Shown: positions 1-5,917 of the stretch, piece after piece
How the letters are laid out: each line of letters opens with the position of its first letter
Position numbering within the stretch: position 1 is the first letter of the stretch
DNA from: CAYOWK01 sp964407665
Lineage (GTDB): Bacteria > Pseudomonadota > Alphaproteobacteria > Caulobacterales > Hyphomonadaceae
DNA: 11,907 nt
Assembly (NCBI GenBank): GCA_964407665.1
Contig: CAYOWK010000077.1
Location: 1 to 11,907, forward strand
Direction of reading: 5' to 3'
Program-made: the position numbers and the translations under genes
The notes under the pieces: model-generated
What the model saw: the letters and a program-made list of their open reading frames with translations, nothing else
Database searches by the model: none
Told to the model about the DNA's origin: nothing

Positions 1-294
1 GTCCTGCTCGCCGACGATGTCGGCGCCGGCGGCGCGGGCTTCATCAGCCTTCTTGTCCTTGGCGAAGACGGCGACGCGAACGTCACGGCCCGTGCCATTC
101 GGCAGGTTGCAGACGCCGCGAACCATCTGGTCGGCGTGCTTGGGATCAACGCCGAGGTTGACGGCCAGCTCGATGGTTTCATCGAATTTGGCCTTGGCGT
201 TGGTCTTCACCATCTTCACCGCTTCGGCGATGGCGTAGGTTTTCTGGGGATCGACCGTGGCGCGGGCCGCGGTAGTGCGTTTTCCGAGTGCCAT
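1..294 (-). CDS. rplA: 50S ribosomal protein L1, N-terminal part (cut by window edge)
   Basis: Ribosomal protein L1 forms the L1 stalk of the large subunit, helps release deacylated tRNA from the E site, and in many bacteria represses its own rplK-rplA mRNA. Only the first 98 codons are inside the window and the frame is open to base 1. The N-terminus (MALGKRTTAARATVD) is followed by a KTYAIAEAV-like helix, the KFDETIELAVNLGVDPKHAD segment and the VRGVCNLPNGTG loop, all characteristic of bacterial L1. The ATG at 294 is preceded by a GGAG Shine-Dalgarno that lies over the last codons of rplK, and only five bases separate the rplK stop from this start. The two genes are therefore almost certainly co-transcribed and translationally linked. 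Confidence 0.96.
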   Translation of the reverse strand, partial: MALGKRTTAARATVDPQKTYAIAEAVKMVKTNAKAKFDETIELAVNLGVDPKHADQMVRGVCNLPNGTGRDVRVAVFAKDKKADEARAAGADIVGEQD

Positions 295-299
295 GTCCG

Positions 300-728
300 T
301 TACTCCGTAACTTCCAGGCCCATCGCGCGGGCGGACCCGGCGATGATGCGGGCGCCAGCTTCGAGGTCGTCCGTGTTCAGGTCCTTGAGCTTCGCCTTGG
401 CGATGTCACGGCACTGGCCCATCGAGATCTTGCCGGCCACTTCCCGGCCCGGCAGCTTCGAGCCGGACTTCAGGTTGGCGGCCTGCTTGATCAGGTACGA
501 CGCCGGCGGCGTCTTGATCTCGAAGGTGAACGACTTGTCCTGGTAATAGGTGATCACGACCGGAAGGGGCATGCCCTTGGTCTCGTTCTGCGTGCGCGCG
601 TTGAACGCCTTGCAGAATTCCATGATGTTGATGCCGCGCTGACCGAGAGCGGGGCCGATGGGCGGCGACGGGTTGGCCGCGCCGGCGGCAACCTGAAGCT
701 TCAGGCTGCCAAGAAGTTTCTTCGCCAT
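300..728 (-). CDS. rplK: 50S ribosomal protein L11
   Basis: L11 sits at the base of the GTPase-associated centre of the 50S subunit and binds 23S rRNA together with the L10/L12 stalk. The 142-residue length is standard. Recognisable segments are the N-terminal AAGAANPSPPIGPALGQRG factor-binding region (about residues 15-33), NIMEFCKAFNART, the PPASYLIKQAA linker (about 74-84), and the C-terminal rRNA-binding domain with GKISMGQCRDIAKAK and AGARIIAGSARAMGLEV. The start at 728 has an AGAGGG ribosome-binding site about six bases upstream. L11 normally follows nusG closely; here 1,043 bases of repeat-rich DNA separate them, so rplK-rplA probably has its own promoter, although I could not pick out a convincing one. 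Confidence 0.97.
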   Translation of the reverse strand: MAKKLLGSLKLQVAAGAANPSPPIGPALGQRGINIMEFCKAFNARTQNETKGMPLPVVITYYQDKSFTFEIKTPPASYLIKQAANLKSGSKLPGREVAGKISMGQCRDIAKAKLKDLNTDDLEAGARIIAGSARAMGLEVTE

Positions 729-750
729 GTATCCCTCTTTTGCGAACGGA

Positions 751-840
751 CGGAGGGTGTTTCACCTCCGCCCAGACCTCGCCGGACCATCCGGAAAGGC
801 GGGGGCGCGTGGTCCGGCTGACCCAGGTCTTTGGGAAGCC
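751..840 (-). promoter_or_regulatory. Structured 5' leader of rplK-rplA (candidate)
   Basis: Just upstream of rplK three inverted repeats follow one another: CGGAG(G)GTG/CACCTCCG at 751-770, a perfect nine-base-pair stem GCCGGACCA/TGGTCCGGC at 781-789 and 810-818, and a GGCT..CCCA/TGGG..AGCC stem at 816-840. The last two share three bases, so they cannot form fully together, which is the arrangement expected of alternative leader structures. L1 autoregulates rplK-rplA through the leader mRNA in E. coli, so an L1-responsive leader is possible. I could not identify an L1-binding signature, and the region could simply be more of the repeat DNA that fills this gap. No promoter was identified between 840 and 1020, and I see no other feature there. 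Confidence 0.3.
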
Positions 841-1020
841 TTCCACGCGGAAGCGGGCTAATGACCGAAAGCGCACGAAATGTCCAGCGCGTTCAGGCCG
901 CCCGGTTGCCGGCCTGCGCTTGCGACGCTCTTTGATCAGGCGTTCGGAACTCCCGCGTGTGGCTGCCACTGTAGGATTGGCAACGCTGTTCTCCCGCAGA
1001 TTAAAACCGCTTCTGGAAAC

Positions 1021-1163
1021 GGACAGCTTGCTGTCCGTGGTTCCCGCGAATGCGGGAATCCAGACTTAACCGTCTGACATCTCGAACAATTTCCAAAGTC
1101 TGGATCCTCGCACCTCATTCTGAGCCTGTCGAAGGACGCGAGGAACGCGGCCTTGCAGGCCGC
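1021..1163. repeat. Cluster of REP-like palindromes between nusG and rplK
   Basis: Five short inverted repeats lie in series: GGACAG/CTGTCC at 1021-1036; TTCCCGC-GAAT-GCGGGAA at 1041-1058; CAGAC/GTCTG at 1061-1076; CCTCGC/GCGAGG at 1106-1143 enclosing a CCTCATTCTGAGCCTGTCGA core; and GCGGCC-TTGCA-GGCCGC at 1147-1163. In addition ATCCAGACTT (1058-1067) is repeated inverted at 1096-1105. The TTCCCGC..GCGGGAATCCAG and TCTGAGCCTGTCGAAGG motifs resemble dispersed palindromic repeats common in proteobacterial genomes (recognised from memory). No open frame here looks like a protein. Confidence 0.7.
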
Positions 1164-1225
1164 CTCCAGCAAAGAAATTTCATCGACCAATCCGACCGGG
1201 TATCCACCTCCCGCAATCTCCCCTC

Positions 1226-1279
1226 GCGCCTGTCACGGGAGGGTTATCGGAGGCCTCCGAGATCCGAAACGACAGGCGC
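1226..1279. repeat. Long stem-loop with internal 14-bp palindrome
   Basis: A nine-base-pair stem GCGCCTGTC (1226-1234) / GACAGGCGC (1271-1279) encloses the perfect palindrome TCGGAGGCCTCCGA at 1247-1260. The structure can fold on either strand. It lies at the nusG-distal end of the hairpin array and has no U-tract on either side, so I do not call it a terminator. Confidence 0.65.
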
Positions 1280-1291
1280 CGGTCGGCGTGG

Positions 1292-1448
1292 GTGAGGAGT
1301 GGTGAGCGTAGCGAACGAAACGCGATGAGCGTTTCGAACGACGAACGCCCGAAGCGGAAGCGAAGGGCGGGAGGGAGCCCGCCACACCTCATGAAAATCT
1401 GGCTCCGGGTATGGAACCGGAGCGTCCAGAGGGATCGGAAGCCCTCTG
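1292..1448. repeat. Nested hairpin array adjoining repeat copy A
   Basis: An interrupted outer stem, TGAGG-A-GTGG (1293-1302) with CCAC-A-CCTCA (1382-1391), encloses an eight-base-pair hairpin CGAAACGC/GCGTTTCG (1316-1336) and a GGCGGG/CCCGCC hairpin (1366-1383) that competes with the end of the outer stem. Two further stems follow: TCTG+GCTCCGG paired with CCGGAGC+CAGA (1398-1430), and CAGAGGG/CCCTCTG (1427-1448), which overlaps it. The array leads directly into the dispersed repeat at 1479, so both may belong to one element. No coding potential is visible. Confidence 0.6.
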
Positions 1449-1478
1449 CGCGAGCGGTCCGGGATGTGGGAGTGGGTC

Positions 1479-1722
1479 TAAACACCGGGCGTGTCGCTCC
1501 GGCCTTCGCTTCGGCAAGGCGGGAGGACGGGACCACGGTCAAATCCTATCCTCACACCGGTCAGCAACCGATCTGCGGGGCGCGTGGGAACACGCACCGG
1601 CCAGCGCAAGCTGGCAATTGACTACCAATGGCGCGTTTCCACGCGCCCCGGCCTCCCTATGCCTGAAAGGGCCAAACGGGAGGGGAGATACAGCATCACG
1701 GACGGCGCAGGCGCCGGTCCGG
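1479..1722 (+). repeat. Dispersed structured repeat, copy A
   Basis: This stretch is repeated in opposite orientation at 11665-11907. Bases 1479-1615 align without gaps to 11907-11771 with four mismatches in 137 positions, including about 80 identical bases in a row; the rest aligns more loosely but keeps the same hairpins. Read on the plus strand there are six stems: CTCC-g-GCCTT..AAGGC-g-GGAG with an inner GC-TTCG-GC (1497-1525), GCGTG-GGAA-CACGC (1582-1595), GCCAGC-GCAA-GCTGGC (1600-1615), GGCGCGT-TTCC-ACGCGCC (1630-1647), CCTCCC/GGGAGG (1652-1683) and GGAC-GGCG-CAGG-CGCC-g-GTCC (1700-1720). GNRA and UUCG loops appear on this strand, which suggests the RNA-like sense. I recognise no known RNA family, and the true boundaries are uncertain. 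Confidence 0.85.
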
Positions 1723-1771
1723 ACGGGAACTCATGTATGGGAATACGCGACTGACGGACCGGCGAGCGGCC

Positions 1772-2317
1772 CTACAGCATCTTCTCGACCTGGCCGTATT
1801 CCAGGTCGACCGGCGTGGCGCGGCCGAAGATGGACACGGAGACCTTCAGGCGGCCTGCGCCATCGTCGACGTCCTCGACGTTGCCTTCGAAGGACGCAAA
1901 CGGCCCATCGGTGACCTTGACCTTCTCGCCGATCTCGAACGACACCAGCGGGCGCGCGCGCTCGGTTCCCGCCGCCACGGCGTTTCCGAGGATGCGGTCA
2001 ACCTGGGACTGCGGCACAGCCTGGGGCTTCTTGCCGCCTTCGGCGCCGAGGAAGCCGGTTACCTTCGGGGTATTCTTGACGAGGTGATAGGCCTCGTCGG
2101 TCAGCTTCATCTTGACCAGCACGTAACCGGGCATGTGACGCCGCTCGACCGTACGCTTGCGGCCGCGAACGACCTCAACCACCTCTTCGGTCGGAACTTC
2201 GATTTCCTCGATCAGTTCGGACAGGCCCTGCGTCTCCGCCTGTTCGCGGATCGCTTGAGCCACCTTCTTCTCGAAGTTGGAATAGGCGTGGACAATGAAC
2301 CACTTGGCCTCAGCCAT
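1772..2317 (-). CDS. nusG: Transcription termination/antitermination factor NusG
   Basis: NusG binds the RNA polymerase clamp to suppress pausing and links it to Rho or to ribosomal S10. The 181 residues match the usual bacterial length. The NGN domain runs from about residue 5 (WFIVHAYSNFEKKVAQ) to about 115 and includes the RHMPGYVLVKM strand and the NTPKVTGFLG segment; the KOW domain starts near residue 127 (FEIGEKVKVTDGPFASFEG) and ends with the VSIFGRATPVDLEYGQVEK strand pattern. The start at 2317 follows an AAAGG ribosome-binding site, and the gene begins 12 bases after secE, so the two form one operon. Downstream, the usual neighbour rplK is replaced by a kilobase of repeats. Confidence 0.97.
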   Translation of the reverse strand: MAEAKWFIVHAYSNFEKKVAQAIREQAETQGLSELIEEIEVPTEEVVEVVRGRKRTVERRHMPGYVLVKMKLTDEAYHLVKNTPKVTGFLGAEGGKKPQAVPQSQVDRILGNAVAAGTERARPLVSFEIGEKVKVTDGPFASFEGNVEDVDDGAGRLKVSVSIFGRATPVDLEYGQVEKML

Positions 2318-2329
2318 GGGTTGGTACCT

Positions 2330-2533
2330 TTAAAGAATGATGCCGATGAGGACCCGGATAATCGCGTCCACCAGATAGAAGAACAGCGCAGCCACCACGA
2401 CCATCAGAAGGACCATGCCCGTCGCGGCCAACGTCTCGCTCCTGGTCGCCCAAGTTACTCTCCGGCCTTCGTCGCGAACCTGCTTGAAGAAGGTCAACGG
2501 GCCGGTACGCTTTTTCTTGACTGTTTCGGACAT
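2330..2533 (-). CDS. secE: Preprotein translocase subunit SecE
   Basis: SecE is the small essential clamp of the SecYEG channel in the inner membrane. The 67-residue protein has the single-helix architecture seen in most bacteria other than enterics: a basic cytoplasmic N-terminus, the amphipathic FFKQVRDEGRRVTWATRSET segment (about residues 15-34) that carries the conserved SecE signature, and one transmembrane helix (about 37-62). The start at 2533 has only a weak GGGA-type ribosome-binding site. Upstream are about 100 bases and then the secD stop, an unusual neighbour, because secE is more often preceded by a tRNA gene. Downstream it is closely coupled to nusG. Confidence 0.95.
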   Translation of the reverse strand: MSETVKKKRTGPLTFFKQVRDEGRRVTWATRSETLAATGMVLLMVVVAALFFYLVDAIIRVLIGIIL

Positions 2534-2635
2534 GCGAGTTCCCGGCGGGCGGGACCTTCAGTTTTTCAGGAACGGGACCGTCTAAGGCATACTCCGGCCC
2601 CCGTCCATGCCGAAGTTGCTGATTTCATGACAGGC

Positions 2636-4234
2636 TTAGAGAGGCACGTATTTCGGCCGGGCGACCTTCACCCATCCGGCGATGATCCAGCGGGTCAGGA
2701 CGATGGCGCAGAACACCGAAGTGATGATCCCGACAGACAGGGTGACCGCAAATCCCCGGACCGGACCGGAGCCCAGGATGAACAGGATAACGGCGGCCAG
2801 AAGGGTTGTGAGGTTCGAGTCAATGATGGTCGAAGACGCCTCGCGGAACCCGGCTTCAAGCGAGCTGGTCACGGATCGGCCGGCCCTCTGTTCTTCCCGG
2901 ATACGTTCATAGATCAGCACGTTTGCATCGACGGCCATGCCGACCGTCAGCAGCATGCCGGCAATCCCGGGCAGGGTCAGCGTCGCCCCGAGGCCCGACA
3001 GCACCCCGACCACAAGGATCATGTTGAAGAGCTGCGTAGCCAGCGCAACGACGCCAAGGAGCCCGTAAGCGGCAATCAGGAACACGGCGACCAGCGAAAA
3101 TCCAACAAGGGTCGCGGTGACGCCTTGAGCGATGGAATCGGCTCCGAGGCCGGCGCCGACAAGCCGCTGCTCGACGACCTTCAGCTTGGCCGGCAAGGCT
3201 CCGGAACGCAGGATGATGGCCTGGTTCTCGGCCTCCTGGACGCTGTAATCGCCGGTGATCTGGCCGCTGCCGGACGTGATCGGGCTGATGATTCGCGGCG
3301 CCGACACGATGCGGCCGTCCAGCACGATGGCGAAGGGCTTGCCGACATTCTCGGTGGTGGCCTTGCCAAAGCGGGCTGCGCCGGCGGGCCGGAGCTGGAA
3401 CGAGATGTTGGGGCGGTTATATTCGTCGAAGGACTGCTGCGCCTGGGACAGGTCCGCTCCCGTGATGATGGGCTCCTCGAACACGACCTGAACGATGCCC
3501 TGCGACTCGTTCATCATGGCGATGCGACCGTTGCGTGTCTCGCCTTCGGTGTAGCTGGCGACGTCCGCTTCGGTGTCGACCATGTTGAAGGAGAGGACGC
3601 CAGCCTGCGTCAGGACATCGACAAGAGCCTTGGTCTGCTCCTGGTCGACCCCGGGAACCTCGACAACGATGCGATTGTCGCCCTGGCGCTGGATCGTTGG
3701 TTCGACCACGCCGGACGCGTTGATCCGGCGATCGACAGCCGAAATCGAGTTCGCCAGCGCATCGGCCTTCAGCTTGGCCAGCGCTTCATCCGTGAGGGCA
3801 ACCGTGAAGCTTCCATCGCCGCGCGAAGCCAGAATGAGTGGATTGGGCACACCGGGGGCGACATTCGCTCCGACTTTCCTGACACGCGCCATCGCCTCAT
3901 CGAGATCGGTTGCGTTATTCGGCTTAATTATCAGCGTCTTGCTGTCTTCGGCCAGCCGGCGGCCTTCGCTGGTCGTGGCGATCAGGGGGGGCTTGCGGAA
4001 CTCCTCTCGGACGTCTCGCAGCATCTCCCGCAGCTTGTTGGACCGCAGGTCCTCCGGATCAATCTCCAGAAGGATCGACGCCCCGCCCTGCAGGTCGAGC
4101 CCCAGCTTCAGCTGCTGGGTCGGCAGCCAGCCGCGCATGCTCTCGGGAACCATGTTGGGAAGAGCGAGGAAGCCGCCGACCGCCACAACAATGACGATAA
4201 GGGCGACCTTCCAGGCCGGAAAACGCATAAGCAT
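2636..4234 (-). CDS. secD: Protein translocase subunit SecD
   Basis: SecD works with SecF as a proton-driven accessory that pulls preproteins out of SecYEG on the periplasmic side. At 532 residues it is a normal-sized stand-alone SecD, not a SecDF fusion. Visible parts are TM1 (about residues 9-26), the LKLGLDLQGG motif (42-51), the large periplasmic P1 region, the IILRSGALPAKL segment (340-351), and a C-terminal bundle of five helices (about 372-515) containing GMAVDANVLIYERIREE (432-448), the conserved SecD motif whose aspartate is placed in the proton path in studied homologues. A second ATG two codons in (4228) is also possible. The start is six bases after the yajC stop. SecF, normally encoded next, is absent; secE follows instead. 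Confidence 0.97.
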   Translation of the reverse strand: MLMRFPAWKVALIVIVVAVGGFLALPNMVPESMRGWLPTQQLKLGLDLQGGASILLEIDPEDLRSNKLREMLRDVREEFRKPPLIATTSEGRRLAEDSKTLIIKPNNATDLDEAMARVRKVGANVAPGVPNPLILASRGDGSFTVALTDEALAKLKADALANSISAVDRRINASGVVEPTIQRQGDNRIVVEVPGVDQEQTKALVDVLTQAGVLSFNMVDTEADVASYTEGETRNGRIAMMNESQGIVQVVFEEPIITGADLSQAQQSFDEYNRPNISFQLRPAGAARFGKATTENVGKPFAIVLDGRIVSAPRIISPITSGSGQITGDYSVQEAENQAIILRSGALPAKLKVVEQRLVGAGLGADSIAQGVTATLVGFSLVAVFLIAAYGLLGVVALATQLFNMILVVGVLSGLGATLTLPGIAGMLLTVGMAVDANVLIYERIREEQRAGRSVTSSLEAGFREASSTIIDSNLTTLLAAVILFILGSGPVRGFAVTLSVGIITSVFCAIVLTRWIIAGWVKVARPKYVPL

Positions 4235-4240
4235 GAAGGA

Positions 4241-4600
4241 TCAGCTTTCCTTCGTGTCGTTCGCCGGCGCAGGCTCGCCCTTGACCTTCACGTCCATGAT
4301 CATGCCGCGGACAATACGAAGCTTGCCGCCCTCGCCGGTGTCGATGGTGACTTCGGCGTCAGACAGCTTCGCGACCTTCCCGATGATCCCGCCAGACGTG
4401 ATGACCTCATCGCCCTTCTTCAAGGCGCCGAGCATCTCCTTGTGCTTCTTGGCGCGCTGCTGCTGGGGACGGATCAGCAGGAAATAGAAAATCGCGATGA
4501 TGCCGACCATCGGCAGCAGGTTCATGATCAGCGCGCCAGTGCCGCCCGCGGCTCCGGCGTCAACGCCGGTCGCCTGGAAGATCATGGGGGTAAGCAGCAT
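4241..4600 (-). CDS. yajC: Preprotein translocase accessory subunit YajC
   Basis: YajC is a small inner-membrane protein that associates with SecDF. The protein has 119 residues with one transmembrane helix containing MVGIIAIFYFLLIRPQQQRAK, whose FYFLLIRPQQ signature is diagnostic, followed by the cytoplasmic LGALKKGDEVITSGGIIGKV domain. I chose the ATG at 4600 because a GGAG ribosome-binding site lies five bases upstream. A frame open to 4705 would add 35 residues with no resemblance to YajC and would cover the likely promoter. The gene forms an operon with secD. Confidence 0.95.
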   Translation of the reverse strand: MLLTPMIFQATGVDAGAAGGTGALIMNLLPMVGIIAIFYFLLIRPQQQRAKKHKEMLGALKKGDEVITSGGIIGKVAKLSDAEVTIDTGEGGKLRIVRGMIMDVKVKGEPAPANDTKES

Positions 4601-4658
4601 ACTCGCTCCGTGGGAATCATTGGTCGTCCGCAGCGGAAGGGCGGACGCAGCGGCGCGG

Positions 4659-4686
4659 ACTATATCCACGCGGCGCCCCTTTGCAA
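4659..4686 (-). promoter_or_regulatory. Candidate sigma-70-type promoter for yajC-secD
   Basis: On the minus strand TTGCAA (4686-4681) is followed after 16 bases by TATAGT (4664-4659). This is a good fit to a housekeeping promoter and would place transcription start near 4652, about 50 bases before the yajC start. It lies in the 129-base gap between the NlpD-like gene and yajC. Confidence 0.45.
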
Positions 4687-4729
4687 TGTGAGGCCTGCCG
4701 CACATGGGGGATAAATGGATCCGGCGAGG

Positions 4730-5839
4730 TCACGGCCGCGTCACGGGAGCCGGCAGGTGAAGCGCCGGATCCACCGGCTTGCGGCCATTGCGAAGCTCGA
4801 AATGCACCTGGGGGGTCGCGCCGCCCTCGCCTCCGGCTGCCGTCGCAATCGGCTGCCCCTGCGTCACCCGGTCCCCCACCTTTACCCGAAGCGCCGCCGC
4901 ATAAGCGTAGGCCGATATCCAGCCGCCGGAGTGCGTCACCAGCACCAGATTACCATATCCGGTGAGCTCGTCGCCAGCGTAAGCAACCGTCCCGTCGGCG
5001 GCCGCCACCAGAGCCTCGCCGGGCTGCGCACCTATATCCACGCCATCATTCTGCTGGCCGTCCGCAGACGGACCGAACGGCCGCAGGATCGGCCCGGCCA
5101 CGGGCCAGACAAATGCGGACGGACCTCCGGCCGCTGGCGTGAACAGCGACGGGGCAACCGGAGCCGAAGCGGGCGCCCGCAGGCTGGCGGCAACCGCCAC
5201 CGGAGCCTCGGCATGGTCGAGCAGCCACTGATCCCGCGCCAGCACGGGCAGCTTCAGCTCGTCGCCCGGCCACACCTTCCAGGGCCGCTTCAGACCGTTC
5301 ATGACCGCCAGCGAACGCGTCTCGACGTTATAGCGGTGCGAGACCGTGTAGAGCGTCTCCCCAGGTTCGACGACGTGAACCTTCGGCGCAGGAAGGCTCA
5401 GCGTCTGGCCCGGCTTGACGGTATAGGGCTCCTTCAGGGCGTTGGTCTCGATCAGAGCCCCGACGTTGACGATGTACCGGGTGGCCAGCCTGTAGAGGGA
5501 ATCGCCCGGTTCAACGGTGATCCTCCGCGCTCCGGGATCATCCTTCGGCTGCTTCAGGGAGCCGCCGGGGCGGGGACCGCGCTCAGGCGCCAGGCCCGCC
5601 GCTTCCTGCACGGACGGCATGCTCGATACCGAGGCGGGATCCGCTGCGGGGGCCATGGCGGAAGCCGGCGGCGTTGGGCGGGCGGGCGGCGGGACCGGAC
5701 GGGTGACGGACGGTATGGGTGCAACGGGCGCGCTCGAGCGGTAGACGACCGGCGCTGGCGCCTCGCCGCTCCCGGACGCGCAGGCGCCCAGAACCGTCAG
5801 GACACTGGCGCCCAGCGCGATCCGCAACGAACCCGCCAT
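4730..5839 (-). CDS. LysM/M23 (LytM)-domain lipoprotein, NlpD-like, probably catalytically inactive
   Basis: The protein has 369 residues with a lipoprotein signal peptide and lipobox LGAC (Cys20, followed by Ala, so probably sorted to the outer membrane), a Pro/Ala-rich linker, two LysM peptidoglycan-binding domains (about 106-150 and 153-198) and a C-terminal LytM/M23 domain (about 243-361). In active M23 enzymes zinc is held by H-x3-D and H-x-H; here the first histidine is Asn264 (NDGVD), Asp268 is kept, the YAH position is Tyr313 (SAYAY), and only His346 (VHFEL) remains. E. coli NlpD, which activates amidases rather than cutting peptidoglycan, is degenerate in a similar way, so an activator role in cell separation is inferred. 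The start has a strong GGGAGG site. It sits between pcm and yajC, as in many alphaproteobacteria. Confidence 0.9.
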   Translation of the reverse strand: MAGSLRIALGASVLTVLGACASGSGEAPAPVVYRSSAPVAPIPSVTRPVPPPARPTPPASAMAPAADPASVSSMPSVQEAAGLAPERGPRPGGSLKQPKDDPGARRITVEPGDSLYRLATRYIVNVGALIETNALKEPYTVKPGQTLSLPAPKVHVVEPGETLYTVSHRYNVETRSLAVMNGLKRPWKVWPGDELKLPVLARDQWLLDHAEAPVAVAASLRAPASAPVAPSLFTPAAGGPSAFVWPVAGPILRPFGPSADGQQNDGVDIGAQPGEALVAAADGTVAYAGDELTGYGNLVLVTHSGGWISAYAYAAALRVKVGDRVTQGQPIATAAGGEGGATPQVHFELRNGRKPVDPALHLPAPVTRP

Positions 5840-5917
5840 GCCGCCTCCCGTGGACCTTCCAGACCGGGGCTTGATAACCGGATTTGCCTGGCGAGCGCCA
5901 CCCGTGCCCGCAGCAGC

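Noticed and set aside
406..969. A 187-codon minus-strand frame upstream of and overlapping rplK
   Set aside because: It overlaps rplK in another frame, has very Arg-rich composition and no ribosome-binding support; the part outside rplK is leader and spacer DNA.
936..1190. An 84-codon minus-strand frame in the nusG-rplK gap
   Set aside because: It is made largely of the REP-like palindromes. The product resembles no protein and the frame has no good ribosome-binding site.
1479..1722. Repeat copy A as RNase P RNA, SRP RNA or a CRISPR array
   Set aside because: The signature sequences of RNase P and SRP RNA are absent, and there are no regularly spaced direct repeats with unique spacers; the element is a series of different hairpins.
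2570..2600. GGCAT/ATGCC hairpin between secD and secE as a terminator
   Set aside because: The stem is only five pairs with a long loop and there is no U-tract after it.
2534..2635. Possible tRNA-Trp gene upstream of secE, as in many genomes
   Set aside because: The 100-base gap shows no cloverleaf, no T-loop GTTCGA-type sequence and no CCA anticodon arm.
1733..4714. A 993-codon open frame on the plus strand
   Set aside because: It lies opposite nusG, secE, secD and yajC, all firmly identified on the minus strand. It crosses their gene boundaries and its product has no recognisable domain. Long antisense frames are expected in GC-rich coding DNA.
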